A program made the translations under genes and the position numbers. 41,444 bases of DNA from Actinobacillus porcinus (GTDB lineage: Bacteria; Pseudomonadota; Gammaproteobacteria; Enterobacterales; Pasteurellaceae): the NCBI RefSeq assembly GCF_901764995.1, contig NZ_CABFKI010000016.1:1-41444 (forward strand). Direction: 5' to 3'. Of the stretch, positions 18,197 through 27,215 are shown piece by piece. Position 1 is the first letter of the stretch; the number at the start of each line of letters is the position of its first letter. A model generated the notes under the pieces. That model made no database searches. It was not told the DNA's origin and was given only the letters and a program-made list of their open reading frames with translations.

Positions 18197-18955
18197 TTAT
18201 ACCAATAATAGTTCAATATTCATGTCGGTTATGGCCTCTTTCGCATTTTCAGGTAAGCCTTGATCACAAATAATCATATCTAAAGTGTTAAGTGGATAAA
18301 GTAAGAAAGTGGCCACTTTTCCATATTTGGATGAATCAGTCACAAGAATATTTTTTTGGCTGGATTGAATAATGGCTTTTTTAACAGGAATTTTTTGCTC
18401 ATCAGGAGTGGTGAGCCCTTTTAAATTCCAAGAAGACGTAGATATAAACGCAATATCTACCGCAACTTGGCGTAGAAATTGTGCAGCAAGTTCTCCGATG
18501 GATGAGCGATTTGATTTATTAACCAATCCCCCCGAATGAATAATATTGCATTGACCATTAACCATTAAATATTGCGCAATGACAAAATCATTGGTGATAA
18601 CAAGAAGATCTTTCTCGTGGGCGATTTGTTTTGCTATTTCCAATGTAGTGGTGCCGGCATCTAAATAAATAGTTGAGTTAGGTTTAACCAGTTTGGCGGC
18701 TTCTTTACCAATGGCAATTTTTTCCTTGGTAGCGAGTAAAGATTTATCATCATGGGTTGGTTCGCTGGCTAAACGTTCAAGAAGCTGTACGCCACCCGAT
18801 ACTGAAATCACCTTCCCTTCTTCTTCCAATTTCTGAATATCACGCCGCACAGTCATATGGGAGACACCTAACTTTTCCACCAGCGTATTAATACTGACAA
18901 TGCCTTGTTGATGAATGAGATTAAGCAATGTTTGCTGTCTTTCTGCTGGAATCAT
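18197..18955 (-). CDS. DeoR/GlpR-family transcriptional regulator, copy 2
   Basis: 252 aa, with the DeoR helix-turn-helix (INTLVEKLGVSHMTVRRDI) and GKVISVSGG, then the sugar-phosphate domain with DAGTTTLEIAKQI and a VTDSSKYGKVA segment near the end. It is divergent from ltnD-otnKCI, the usual place for a regulator of this pathway in H. influenzae. It is clearly related to, but distinct from, the copy at 10352-11107. The 19-base palindrome at 19029-19047 is a plausible operator. The effector is probably a phosphorylated tetronate or DHAP-like compound (inference). Confidence 0.92.
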   Translation of the reverse strand: MIPAERQQTLLNLIHQQGIVSINTLVEKLGVSHMTVRRDIQKLEEEGKVISVSGGVQLLERLASEPTHDDKSLLATKEKIAIGKEAAKLVKPNSTIYLDAGTTTLEIAKQIAHEKDLLVITNDFVIAQYLMVNGQCNIIHSGGLVNKSNRSSIGELAAQFLRQVAVDIAFISTSSWNLKGLTTPDEQKIPVKKAIIQSSQKNILVTDSSKYGKVATFLLYPLNTLDMIICDQGLPENAKEAITDMNIELLLV

Positions 18956-19028
18956 ATATCGTCTCCGTTCTAACTAAATGTCAATTGAATTATACCGCTA
19001 AACTGATTATTCTCAAAAAATAACAATA

Positions 19029-19047
19029 TTTAACATTCAATGTTAAA
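19029..19047. promoter_or_regulatory. 19-base palindromic operator between deoR copy 2 and ltnD
   Basis: TTTAACATT and AATGTTAAA are perfect arms around a single C. A further half-site, TTTAACAATT, occurs at 19070-19079 between the CRP-like site and the -10. Best guess: the operator of the divergent DeoR regulator. Confidence 0.6.
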
Positions 19048-19050
19048 AAA

Positions 19051-19066
19051 TGTGATCCAGTTCTCA
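19051..19066. promoter_or_regulatory. CRP-like binding site, ltnD promoter
   Basis: TGTGA-N6-TCTCA, nine of ten consensus positions. Its centre (19058.5) is 41.5 bp from the start expected for the CATAAT box at 19088-19093, the class II position. Confidence 0.6.
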
Positions 19067-19087
19067 GAATTTAACAATTTTTTTGTG

Positions 19088-19093
19088 CATAAT
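19088..19093 (+). promoter_or_regulatory. -10 box of the ltnD operon
   Basis: CATAAT, five of six to consensus, 38 bases before the ltnD start codon. No good -35, consistent with CRP dependence. Confidence 0.5.
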
Positions 19094-19130
19094 AGCGTCA
19101 TCAATAATTCAGCTTATGGAGAAAGAAAGG

Positions 19131-20036
19131 ATGGAAAAACAAAATTATTCCGTTGCAGTGATCGGTCTTGGCTCAATGGGCATGGGCGCAGCCGTCTCTT
19201 GCATTAATGCAGGATTAACAACCTATGGTATTGATTTAAATCCTGTTGCGCTTGAAAAACTGAAAGCCGCAGGCGCAAAAGCTGTGGCGACAAATGGCAA
19301 TGATTTTGCGCAGGAATTAGATGCGGTGGTGATTTTAGTCGTTAACGCGGCGCAAGCTAATGCGGCATTATTTGGTGAAAATGGCATTGCTAAAAAATTA
19401 AAAGCAGGCACCGCAGTAATGGTGTCTTCCACTATGGCAGCACAAGATGCACAAGCAATTTCACAAAAATTAACAGACTTAGGGTTAATTATGTTAGATG
19501 CGCCCGTTTCTGGCGGCGCGGCTAAAGCGTTAAAAGGTGAAATGACCGTCATGGCATCAGGTTCAAAACAAGCATTTGAGCAATTACAACCTGTTTTAGA
19601 CGCCACTGCTGCAAAAGTTTATAACATCGGCGAAGAAATTGGTTTAGGGGCAACAGTTAAAATTGTTCATCAGTTATTAGCCGGTGTGCATATTGCCGCA
19701 GGCGCAGAAGCCATGGCACTTGCCTCAAAAGCTGGTATTCCACTTGATGTGATGTATGACGTTGTGACCAATGCGGCAGGGAACTCTTGGATGTTTGAAA
19801 ATCGTATGAAACACGTGGTAGAAGGCGATTATACACCGCTTTCTATGGTAGATATTTTTGTGAAAGATTTAGGCTTGGTCAACGACACCGCAAAATCACT
19901 CCACTTCCCACTTCATTTAGCAAGCGCCGCCTATTCCATGTTTACCGAAGCCAGCAATGCAGGTTATGGCAAAGAAGACGACAGTGCGGTGATTAAAATT
20001 TTCAGTGGCGTGAATTTACCGAAAAAAGGAGCGTAA
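19131..20036 (+). CDS. ltnD: L-threonate 2-dehydrogenase
   Basis: Oxidises L-threonate to 2-oxo-tetronate (2-dehydro-L-erythronate) with NAD. 301 aa beta-hydroxyacid dehydrogenase: the Rossmann motif is VIGLGSMGMGAAV, the substrate loop DAPVSGGAAKALKGEMT, and the catalytic lysine is in GATVKIVHQLLAG. Its sequence is very close to what I recall of H. influenzae LtnD (HI1010). Start set at the ATG at 19131, with GGAG 9 bases upstream; an in-frame upstream frame to 19083 would run into the -10 box. First gene of ltnD-otnK-otnC-otnI; stop overlaps the next start. Confidence 0.94.
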   Translation: MEKQNYSVAVIGLGSMGMGAAVSCINAGLTTYGIDLNPVALEKLKAAGAKAVATNGNDFAQELDAVVILVVNAAQANAALFGENGIAKKLKAGTAVMVSSTMAAQDAQAISQKLTDLGLIMLDAPVSGGAAKALKGEMTVMASGSKQAFEQLQPVLDATAAKVYNIGEEIGLGATVKIVHQLLAGVHIAAGAEAMALASKAGIPLDVMYDVVTNAAGNSWMFENRMKHVVEGDYTPLSMVDIFVKDLGLVNDTAKSLHFPLHLASAAYSMFTEASNAGYGKEDDSAVIKIFSGVNLPKKGA

Positions 20037-20038
20037 TG

Positions 20039-21280
20039 ATGTTAGGTGTTATTGCAGATGATTTTACGGGCGCCAGCGATATTGCCAGTTTTTTGGTTGA
20101 AAATGGCTTAAGTGCGGTGCAAATGAACGGTGTTCCAACCCAACCGTTAAACAGCAAAGTCGATGCCATTGTGATCAGTTTAAAATCACGTTCCAACCCT
20201 GTGAATGAAGCTATTGCACAGTCTTTGAGTGCTTATCAGTGGTTAAAAGAAAATGGCTGCACACAATTTTATTTTAAATATTGCTCTACCTTCGACAGCA
20301 CGGCAAAAGGCAATATCGGCCCGGTCACCGATGCTTTGCTCGATGAATTAAATGAAGATTTCACCGTGATTACGCCGGCTCTTCCTGTGAATGGACGCAC
20401 GATTTTTAACGGTTATTTATTTGTCGGCGATGTGCTGTTAAGTGAATCAGGCATGAAAAATCACCCGATTACGCCAATGACCGATGCCAATTTAATGCGT
20501 TTAATGGATGCACAAGCTAAGGGAAAAACAGGTCTGGTGGCTTATGCTGATGTGATTAAAGGAGCGGATCGCGTAAAAGCGCGTTTTGCAGAATTGAAAG
20601 CGCAAGGCTACCGTTATGCGGTGGTGGACGCAGTGGATAATTCCCAGTTGGCTGTGCTGGCTGAAGCCGTGGTAGATTTCAAATTGGTGACAGGCGGTTC
20701 AGGCTTGGCAGCCTATATGGCGGCACGTTTAAGTGGTGGCAAACAAGGTGTTAACGCTTTCACGCCAACCAAAGGCAAGACTGTGGTGTTGTCAGGCTCT
20801 TGTTCAGTTATGACCAATAAACAAGTGGAAAAATATCGCGAAAAAGCACCGCACTTTCAACTTGATGTTGAGCAAGCGATTCATAATGAAAACTATGTAG
20901 AACAGCTTTATCAATGGGTAATAGCGCATCTTGATAGCGCGCTTGCCCCAATGGTCTATGCCACCGTGCCACCAGAAGCGCTCAAAGCCATTCAACATCA
21001 ATTTGGCGCTGATCAAGCCAGCCACGCCATTGAAAACACTTTCGCCAAACTTGCCGCCAAATTAAAGCAAGCCGGCGTGACTAACTTTATTACTGCTGGC
21101 GGTGAAACCTCAAGTATCGTGGTGCAACAACTTGGTTTTACGGGGTTCCATATCGGCAAACAAATTGCCCCAGGTGTGCCTTGGTTGAAAGCGGTAGAAG
21201 AAGAAATTTTCCTTGCCCTTAAATCAGGCAATTTTGGCAAAGAAGACTTTTTTGAATATGCACAAGGAATGTTCCTATGA
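20039..21280 (+). CDS. otnK: 3-oxo-tetronate kinase
   Basis: Phosphorylates 3-oxo-tetronate to the 4-phosphate. DUF1537 family, 413 aa, a length typical of OtnK: N-terminal VIADDFTGASDIASFL, substrate motif STFDSTAKGNIG, PALPVNGRTIFNGYLFVGD, TGGSGLAAYMAAR, and the nucleotide-binding FITAGGETSSIVVQ. AAGGAG is 7 bases from the second of two overlapping ATGs (20039), preferred here over 20036. The distinction from DtnK rests on GASD in place of GAND and on the operon partners. Uptake signals at 20110 and 20848. Confidence 0.94.
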   Translation: MLGVIADDFTGASDIASFLVENGLSAVQMNGVPTQPLNSKVDAIVISLKSRSNPVNEAIAQSLSAYQWLKENGCTQFYFKYCSTFDSTAKGNIGPVTDALLDELNEDFTVITPALPVNGRTIFNGYLFVGDVLLSESGMKNHPITPMTDANLMRLMDAQAKGKTGLVAYADVIKGADRVKARFAELKAQGYRYAVVDAVDNSQLAVLAEAVVDFKLVTGGSGLAAYMAARLSGGKQGVNAFTPTKGKTVVLSGSCSVMTNKQVEKYREKAPHFQLDVEQAIHNENYVEQLYQWVIAHLDSALAPMVYATVPPEALKAIQHQFGADQASHAIENTFAKLAAKLKQAGVTNFITAGGETSSIVVQQLGFTGFHIGKQIAPGVPWLKAVEEEIFLALKSGNFGKEDFFEYAQGMFL

Positions 21281-21909
21281 CAGATTTAGCCCAAAAAGAA
21301 TTAATGGTGCAGCTCGGGCGTTCTTTTTATGAGCGGGGTTACACCGTAGGCGGCGCAGGTAATTTGTCCGTCCGCCTCGATGAAAATCGGGTGTTGGTTA
21401 CGCCAACAGGCTCTTCACTCGGTCGATTAAGTGTAGAACGTTTATCTGTATTGGATATGGAAGGCAATCTCTTGGAAGGCGATAAGCCATCAAAAGAAGC
21501 GGTATTCCACTTGGCGATGTATCAAAAGAACCCTGAGTGCAAAGCCATCGTGCATTTACATAGCACTTATTTAACCGCACTTTCTTGCCTTGAGAATTTG
21601 GATCCGAGCAATGCGATACAGCCGTTTACACCCTATTACGTAATGCGTGTAGGAAAAATGCAGGTCATTCCCTACTATCGCCCAGGTTCGCCAAAAATTG
21701 CAGAAGAATTAGCTAACCGCGCCTTAACCGGCAAAGCGTTTTTACTGGCAAATCATGGCGTTGTTGTCACAGGCTCAGACTTGCTTGATGCGGCGGATAA
21801 TACTGAAGAGTTGGAGGAAACCGCAAAATTGTTCTTCACCTTGCAAGGACAAAAAATCCGTTATCTCACCGATGAAGAAATTCAAGATTTGGAACACAGA
21901 GGAAAATAA
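21277..21909 (+). CDS. otnC: 3-oxo-tetronate 4-phosphate decarboxylase
   Basis: Class II aldolase-family enzyme that decarboxylates 3-oxo-tetronate 4-phosphate to DHAP. 210 aa with metal-binding histidines in [11 protein letters not shown] and in ANHGVVVTG, and a GGAGNLSVR phosphate loop. ATGA overlap with otnK shows tight translational coupling; otnI begins 2 bp after it. Close to H. influenzae OtnC as I recall it. An uptake signal is at 21574. Confidence 0.93.
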   Translation: MTDLAQKELMVQLGRSFYERGYTVGGAGNLSVRLDENRVLVTPTGSSLGRLSVERLSVLDMEGNLLEGDKPSKEAVFHLAMYQKNPECKAIVHLHSTYLTALSCLENLDPSNAIQPFTPYYVMRVGKMQVIPYYRPGSPKIAEELANRALTGKAFLLANHGVVVTGSDLLDAADNTEELEETAKLFFTLQGQKIRYLTDEEIQDLEHRGK

Positions 21910-21911
21910 CT

Positions 21912-22688
21912 ATGCCTAAATTCGCTGCTAACTTAACCATGATGTTTAACGAAGTCCCCTTTTTAGATCGATTTGAAGCGGCTGCGAAAGCAGGATTTAA
22001 ATACGTGGAATATTTATGGCCTTACGACTATCCCGCTGAAGAATTAAAAGCCAAACTCGATCAATATGGTTTAACTCAAGTCTTATTTAATACTTCTGCG
22101 GGCGATATTGCCAAAGGTGAATGGGGCGTTGCGGCGATGCCTGGACGCGAAGCCGAAGCGCGCCGGCATATTGACCAAGCCCTTGATTACGCCATTACCT
22201 TAAACTGCCCAACGGTTCATATTATGGCGGCGGTTGTCCCTGAAGGTGAAAGTCGCGAAGCCTATAAACAAACCTTTGTAGAAAACATTCGCTATGCGGC
22301 AGAGAAATTCAAACCGCACGGCATTAATATTTGCTTGGAAGCTTTAAGCCCTGAAGTCAAACCTAATTATTTCTTAAAAAGCCAATACGACACCTTGGAA
22401 ATCGTGGAATTAGTCGATCGCGATAACGTCTTTGTTCAACTGGATTACTTCCACGCGCAAAATGTTGACGGCAATCTTTCTCGTTTAACCGATAAGTTAA
22501 ACGGCAAATTTGCTCACGTTCAAATCGCGTCCGTACCGGATCGCCATGAACCAGACGAAGGCGAAATTAACTATCAATATATTTTCGATAAGCTCGATGA
22601 AATAGGTTATGCCGGATATGTGGGCTGTGAATATAAACCACGTGGTGAAACCGTGGCAGGATTGGATTGGTTTCAGCAGTATAAATAA
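21912..22688 (+). CDS. otnI: 2-oxo-tetronate isomerase
   Basis: Converts 2-oxo-tetronate to 3-oxo-tetronate; member of the hydroxypyruvate isomerase family with a TIM-barrel fold. 258 aa, with [19 protein letters not shown] at the start, the metal-binding glutamate in [16 protein letters not shown] and a second glutamate in [10 protein letters not shown]. Complete operon order here: dehydrogenase, kinase, decarboxylase, isomerase. AGAGGAAAA precedes the ATG. Confidence 0.93.
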   Translation: MPKFAANLTMMFNEVPFLDRFEAAAKAGFKYVEYLWPYDYPAEELKAKLDQYGLTQVLFNTSAGDIAKGEWGVAAMPGREAEARRHIDQALDYAITLNCPTVHIMAAVVPEGESREAYKQTFVENIRYAAEKFKPHGINICLEALSPEVKPNYFLKSQYDTLEIVELVDRDNVFVQLDYFHAQNVDGNLSRLTDKLNGKFAHVQIASVPDRHEPDEGEINYQYIFDKLDEIGYAGYVGCEYKPRGETVAGLDWFQQYK

Positions 22689-22756
22689 CCCCTAAATAAA
22701 TTCCTTAAAATTTGACCGCGGTTTTTCGCTGACACATTATTAATGACAATGCTCAC

Positions 22757-22777
22757 AACACAGTGGGGCACTGTGTT
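22757..22777. promoter_or_regulatory. Perfect stem-loop upstream of the cyclase gene
   Basis: AACACAGTG and CACTGTGTT, 9 paired bases around GGG, but no T-run follows. It lies between otnI and the cyclase gene, about 60 bases before the latter. It could be an operator or an mRNA-processing element rather than a terminator. Confidence 0.4.
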
Positions 22778-22837
22778 TAACAGCCCTGAAGTGATGTAAT
22801 AGTTACTACAACAAAAACGCAAATAAGGAGATTTACT

Positions 22838-23524
22838 ATGTTTATGTATTTATCACACCCATTAGATCCAAATGATTTAGCTTGGCCTGGTGAACCTGTG
22901 GTGGAAGTGACTCGCTGCACGGATGTATGCGAAGAAACGCCTTTCAGTAGCTTTATCAGCAAAGTGCCAAATCATTGTGGTACGCATATGGATGCACCAC
23001 GCCACTTTGTAAAAGATGGTTTAAGTATCAATGAATTACCAATTGACTATTTCTGCCATAAAGACGTAGCTTTACTTGAAATTCCAAAAGGCGAAGCCGA
23101 AGGGATTACCAAAGAAGATTTGGAACCTTATGCAGATATTCTGAGTAAAGTGTCTTTTGCTTTCTTAAGAACTGGTTTTGAAAAATATAGAACTGAAAAG
23201 CCGAAAATTTATCAAAGTGAAGGACCTTATATTGCAACGAGTGCAGGGCAATATTTATCTGACACTTTCCCTAATTTAAAAGGCGTGGGTATCGACTTTT
23301 TGGCTCTAGGATCACCATCTTCTCGTGTACCTGATGCGGAAAATCCGAAAAATTGTCATCGTGCGATTTTAGGTTATTACACTGGGCGCTTTACAACAGT
23401 AATTGAAGATATGCATTTGTCTGAATTACCGAAAGGCGCAAAAGTGAAACAATTCTTTAATGCACCACTTCGTATTGTAGGTTTGGATTCAAGCCAAGTG
23501 ACTTGTATTGCAGAAGTTGAGTAA
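22838..23524 (+). CDS. Cyclase-family metal-dependent hydrolase, substrate unknown
   Basis: PF04199-type fold (kynurenine formamidase / putative cyclase family), 228 aa. The signature NHCGTHMDAPRHF (about residues 47-59) supplies the metal-binding histidines and aspartate. The start MFMYLSHPLDPNDLAWPG is typical, and VGIDFLALGSPSSR and NCHRAILG mark the other conserved regions. AAGGAG is 7 bases before the ATG. It follows otnI by 149 bp, with the hairpin at 22757 between. Members hydrolyse amides, lactones or cyclic diones; here hydrolysis of a C4 or C6 acid lactone is a possible role in the pathway, but this is speculation. The alternative is an unrelated hydrolase. Confidence 0.82.
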   Translation: MFMYLSHPLDPNDLAWPGEPVVEVTRCTDVCEETPFSSFISKVPNHCGTHMDAPRHFVKDGLSINELPIDYFCHKDVALLEIPKGEAEGITKEDLEPYADILSKVSFAFLRTGFEKYRTEKPKIYQSEGPYIATSAGQYLSDTFPNLKGVGIDFLALGSPSSRVPDAENPKNCHRAILGYYTGRFTTVIEDMHLSELPKGAKVKQFFNAPLRIVGLDSSQVTCIAEVE

Positions 23525-23532
23525 AAATTATT

Positions 23533-23565
23533 GAGTGTTAGAGATACATCTCTAGCACTCATTTT
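23533..23565 (+). terminator. Terminator after the cyclase gene
   Basis: GAGTGTTAGAGA and TCTCTAGCACTC, 12 paired bases with one G-T wobble around TACA, followed by ATTTTG. It lies between the cyclase stop and the aquaporin gene, so the channel may be under separate or attenuated control. Confidence 0.75.
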
Positions 23566-23586
23566 GTATATGGATAGGAGATGATT

Positions 23587-24300
23587 ATGGAGAATATTAA
23601 TCTTTATCTTGGCGAATTAGTGGGAACCGCTTTCTTTATGGTATTAGGGTTAGGCGTGTGTGCCAATATTTCGTTAAAAAAATCAGGAATGTTTGGTAGT
23701 GGTGGATTGCTTGCGGCTTGTGGCTGGGGGCTTTCAATGGTGTCTATTGCCGTAATTTTTGGTCCATTAACAGGGGCTCACGTTAATCCCGCTGTGACAA
23801 TTGGTTTCTGGGTTGTGGGTAAATTTCCAACGGAACTCGTTTTGGGCTATATTGTTGCACAATTTATTGGAGCCTTTATTGGCGCATTGATTGTATGGCA
23901 GTTATTCAAAGATCATCTTGATGAAGAAGAAAATCAAAATTGCCAATTAGGTTCTTTTGCTACCATTGCATCAAATAGCAACAATTTCCGCAACTTGCTA
24001 TCTGAAATTGTAGCGACCTTCTCATTATTATTTATTTTATTCGCATTAGGTCATCAACAACCTGCAAATGGTGTAGCAATGTTCTTTGTGTTCGCTGGTG
24101 TGGCGGGTGGTGTGATGTCTTTTGGTGGATTAACAGGCTATGCCATCAATCCTGCACGTGATTTTATGCCACGTCTCGTTCATGCTATTGTTCCAATCAA
24201 AAACAAAGGCAGTTCAAATTTTAGTTATGCTTGGGTACCTATTGTTGGACCTGTGATTGGTGCTGTGGTAGCGGCTTGGTTGTATAAAGTGTTGTTCTGA
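23587..24300 (+). CDS. MIP-family channel (aquaglyceroporin-like)
   Basis: Six-helix major intrinsic protein, 237 aa, with both pore motifs: GAHVNPAVTIG in the N-terminal half and GYAINPARDF in the C-terminal half. The Asp after NPAR is characteristic of glycerol facilitators and favours solute rather than pure water passage. The ATG at 23587 is chosen because AGGAG lies 6 bases before it and touches the first in-frame ATG (23581). A similar gene lies in the same region in H. influenzae by my recollection (HI1017). The substrate may be a small polyol or lactone; not determinable here. Confidence 0.85.
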   Translation: MENINLYLGELVGTAFFMVLGLGVCANISLKKSGMFGSGGLLAACGWGLSMVSIAVIFGPLTGAHVNPAVTIGFWVVGKFPTELVLGYIVAQFIGAFIGALIVWQLFKDHLDEEENQNCQLGSFATIASNSNNFRNLLSEIVATFSLLFILFALGHQQPANGVAMFFVFAGVAGGVMSFGGLTGYAINPARDFMPRLVHAIVPIKNKGSSNFSYAWVPIVGPVIGAVVAAWLYKVLF

Positions 24301-24301
24301 T

Positions 24302-24335
24302 TTTTAACCGCACTTAGGTAAAGGTGCGGTTAAAA
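24302..24335. terminator. Uptake-signal dyad terminator after the MIP gene
   Basis: TTTTAACCGCACTT and AGGTGCGGTTAAAA are inverted with one wobble. One arm is an exact uptake signal and the other is one base off. This is a common terminator type in Pasteurellaceae. Confidence 0.7.
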
Positions 24336-24635
24336 TATCTTTCGTTTAGGCAAGTTTTATATGATAAGCAAAAATTATTTATGAATGATTATTTTTACAT
24401 CAATACTAATGACTTAGATTCTTATGGCAGGACAAGTTATTGGACGTTTCGTTGAATGATATCTGTTCATTAGTGCAACCCACAATTTTTACACAACAAC
24501 TCATACATTTCGTGAGTAAGATCACAAAATTTAACTTGTGCTAAAACCGAATTATATTAATCCCAACTTTTTTCTCAAAAATCAGGTACAATGTTCGAGT
24601 TACACAAACAGGTTATTAGAACACAGGAGTATTAA
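24336..24635. other. Non-coding upstream region of tkt
   Basis: An AT-rich 300 bases with no credible gene. It contains a CRP-like site (24511-24526), a TATATT box at 24553-24558 and a TACAAT box at 24587-24592. An 11-codon ATG ORF at 24424-24459 has no ribosome binding site worth the name. Confidence 0.55.
24511..24526. promoter_or_regulatory. CRP-like site upstream of tkt
   Basis: CGTGA-N6-TCACA, nine of ten consensus positions. It is about 110 bases before the tkt start and about 46 bases before a start inferred from the TATATT box at 24553-24558. Confidence 0.45.
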
Positions 24636-26642
24636 ATGACAGATCAAAAACAACTTGCAAATGCAATTCGTTTTTTAAGTATGGATGCTGTGCAAAAAGC
24701 AAAATCCGGGCATCCGGGGGCGCCGATGGGGATGGCGGATATTGCTGAGGTGCTTTGGCGTGGTTTTATGAAACATAACCCGACTAATCCGAAATGGGCG
24801 GATCGCGACCGTTTTGTACTTTCTAACGGGCATGGTTCTATGTTGATTTATAGCTTGCTTCATTTAACAGGCTATGATCTTTCTATCGAAGATTTGAAAA
24901 ATTTCCGTCAACTTCATTCTAAAACCCCGGGGCACCCTGAATATGGTTATGCGCCGGGTGTGGAAACTACAACAGGTCCATTAGGGCAAGGGATTACCAA
25001 TGCTGTTGGGATGGCGATTGCGGAAAAAACCTTAGCTGCACAATTTAACCGTGACGGTCACGATATTGTAAATCACCACACCTATGTGTTCTTAGGTGAT
25101 GGCTGTTTGATGGAAGGGATTTCCCACGAAGCTTGTTCATTAGCGGGTACGCTGGGTTTGGGTAAATTAATTGCGTTCTATGATGACAATAATATTTCTA
25201 TTGATGGTCACGTAGATGGTTGGTTTACGGATAACACAAAACAACGTTTTGAGGCTTATGGTTGGCAAGTTATTGATGCGGTGGATGGTCACAATGCAGC
25301 GCAAATCGCAGATGCGGTGAAAAAAGCCCAAGCGGAAACAGATAAACCGACTTTGATTATTTGTAAAACCATTATTGGTTATGGTTCGCCAAATAAAGCG
25401 AATTCACACGACAGCCACGGTGCGCCATTAGGGGATGAAGAAATTGCCTTAACCCGTAAAGCATTAAACTGGGATTATGCGCCATTTGAAATTCCAGCGG
25501 ATATTTATGCGGCTTGGGATGCAAAAGCGGCAGGGGCAAAAGCAGAAGCAGCCTGGAATGAGAAATTTGCTGCCTATGAGCAAGCCTATCCTGAATTAGC
25601 GGCAGAATTTAAACGCCGTGTTGCCGGTGAATTACCTGCAAACTGGGCGCAAGAAAGCCAAGCCTTTATTGAAAAATTACAAGCAAATCCAGCGTCAATT
25701 GCAAGCCGTAAAGCGTCACAAAATGCCATTGAAGCCTATGCGCATATCTTGCCTGAATTCTTAGGTGGTTCAGCCGACTTAGCAGGGTCAAACTTAACCC
25801 TATGGTCGGGTTCACGCCCAATTCGCGCCAAAGAAAACCAAGACGGTAACTACATCAACTATGGTGTCCGTGAATTTGGTATGTCCGCGATTATGAATGG
25901 TATTGCGTTACACGGCGGTTTCATTCCTTACGGTGCGACTTTCTTAATGTTCTATGAATATGCACACAACGCAGTGCGTATGGCGGCGTTAATGAAACAA
26001 CGTTCATTGTTTGTGTACACTCATGATTCAATTGGTTTAGGCGAAGATGGTCCGACTCACCAACCGGTAGAACAAACTGCGGCGTTGCGTTTAATTCCTA
26101 ATTTGGAAACATGGCGTCCGGCAGACCAAGTGGAATCGGCCATTGCATGGCAACAAGCGGTGGAACGTAAAGAGGGTCCATCGGCATTGATTTTCACACG
26201 TCAAAACTTGCCACAATTAGGCCGCACTTCAGCGCAATTGGACAATGTAAAACGTGGTGGTTACATTGTGCGTGAATGTTGTGAAAAAGGAAATTGCCCT
26301 GATTTAATTCTGATTGCAACAGGTTCTGAAGTGGAACTTGCGATTAAAGCTGCAGAAGTATTGGATGCAGAAGGCGTGAAAGTTCGCGTGGTTTCAATGC
26401 CAAGCACGAACCGTTTTGATAAACAAGATGCGGCATATCGTGAAAGCGTATTGCCAAGCAATGTGACAAAACGCGTGGCGATTGAAGCACAAATTTCAGA
26501 CTTCTGGTACAAATATGTGGGTCTTGAAGGCCGCATTGTAGGCATGAACACATTTGGTGAATCTGCGCCTGCGGATCAATTATTCAAATTGTTCGGCTTT
26601 ACCGTAGAAAATGTGGTGGCAAAAGCGAAAGAAATTTTATAA
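24636..26642 (+). CDS. tkt: Transketolase
   Basis: TPP-dependent enzyme of the non-oxidative pentose phosphate pathway; moves two-carbon units between ketose and aldose phosphates. 668 aa, normal length. N-terminal TPP domain: [39 protein letters not shown], and the Mg/TPP motif [18 protein letters not shown]. Pyrimidine domain: [17 protein letters not shown] and [20 protein letters not shown]-terminal transketolase domain follows. ACAGGAG is before the ATG. Single-gene transcript with its own terminator. Confidence 0.97.
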   Translation: MTDQKQLANAIRFLSMDAVQKAKSGHPGAPMGMADIAEVLWRGFMKHNPTNPKWADRDRFVLSNGHGSMLIYSLLHLTGYDLSIEDLKNFRQLHSKTPGHPEYGYAPGVETTTGPLGQGITNAVGMAIAEKTLAAQFNRDGHDIVNHHTYVFLGDGCLMEGISHEACSLAGTLGLGKLIAFYDDNNISIDGHVDGWFTDNTKQRFEAYGWQVIDAVDGHNAAQIADAVKKAQAETDKPTLIICKTIIGYGSPNKANSHDSHGAPLGDEEIALTRKALNWDYAPFEIPADIYAAWDAKAAGAKAEAAWNEKFAAYEQAYPELAAEFKRRVAGELPANWAQESQAFIEKLQANPASIASRKASQNAIEAYAHILPEFLGGSADLAGSNLTLWSGSRPIRAKENQDGNYINYGVREFGMSAIMNGIALHGGFIPYGATFLMFYEYAHNAVRMAALMKQRSLFVYTHDSIGLGEDGPTHQPVEQTAALRLIPNLETWRPADQVESAIAWQQAVERKEGPSALIFTRQNLPQLGRTSAQLDNVKRGGYIVRECCEKGNCPDLILIATGSEVELAIKAAEVLDAEGVKVRVVSMPSTNRFDKQDAAYRESVLPSNVTKRVAIEAQISDFWYKYVGLEGRIVGMNTFGESAPADQLFKLFGFTVENVVAKAKEIL

Positions 26643-26662
26643 ATTTTATCGCACTTTTCCTT

Positions 26663-26690
26663 GGGACAGGCTTGATGCCTGTCCCTTTTG
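26663..26690 (+). terminator. Terminator after tkt (GGGACAGGC palindrome)
   Basis: GGGACAGGC and GCCTGTCCC around TTGAT, followed by TTTTG. Nine perfect base pairs. A related palindrome occurs at 36448-36468, and a diverged one at 27187-27209. Confidence 0.75.
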
Positions 26691-26711
26691 TATTGAACGT
26701 GAGGAAAGAAA

Positions 26712-27182
26712 ATGAAGAAAATCAAAATATTGTTCGTTTGTTTGGGGAACATTTGCCGTTCGCCTATGGCGGAATATTTAATGCGCGACAAAATTGCGAA
26801 AGTTGGCTTGAGTGAGCTGATTGAAACAGATAGCGCGGGGACGTTAGGGGAAAATGATGGCGAAGGAATGCATTGCGGCACAGCGGATGTCTTAGATCGT
26901 TTGAAGATTTATAGCAATGATTTTGTTAGCCGAAAAGTGCGGTCAGAAGATGTGGATATTTTTGATTATATCGTGACAATGGATCATCAGAATTTACGCG
27001 ATATTGAGCAATTGTTCGGTAAACGCGATAAGATCTTTGCGATTGCGAGCCTTTGCCCTGATTTGCCTTATGATCATATTCCTGATCCATGGTACACCCA
27101 CCGATTTGATGAAACTTATCAGTTGTTAGATGTGTGTTGTGATGCGTTGTTAGCGAAAATCAGACAAGAGCATAAAATCTAA
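26712..27182 (+). CDS. Low-molecular-weight protein tyrosine phosphatase
   Basis: 156 aa phosphatase. The P-loop is FVCLGNICRSPMA, with nucleophile C10 and phosphate-binding R16; the general acid is D125 in HIPDPWYT. GAGGAAAG precedes the ATG. Not a Wzb type with a neighbouring tyrosine kinase (no wzc-like gene in the window), so the partner is unknown. An exact uptake signal is at 26935. It lies close to the tkt terminator and probably has its own promoter. Confidence 0.92.
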   Translation: MKKIKILFVCLGNICRSPMAEYLMRDKIAKVGLSELIETDSAGTLGENDGEGMHCGTADVLDRLKIYSNDFVSRKVRSEDVDIFDYIVTMDHQNLRDIEQLFGKRDKIFAIASLCPDLPYDHIPDPWYTHRFDETYQLLDVCCDALLAKIRQEHKI

Positions 27183-27215
27183 TATTAGGACAGAGATAAT
27201 CCCTGTCCCAAGGCA

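Noticed and set aside
24424-24459. 11-codon ATG ORF upstream of tkt
   Set aside because: No ribosome binding site and no recognisable peptide; chance in AT-rich DNA.
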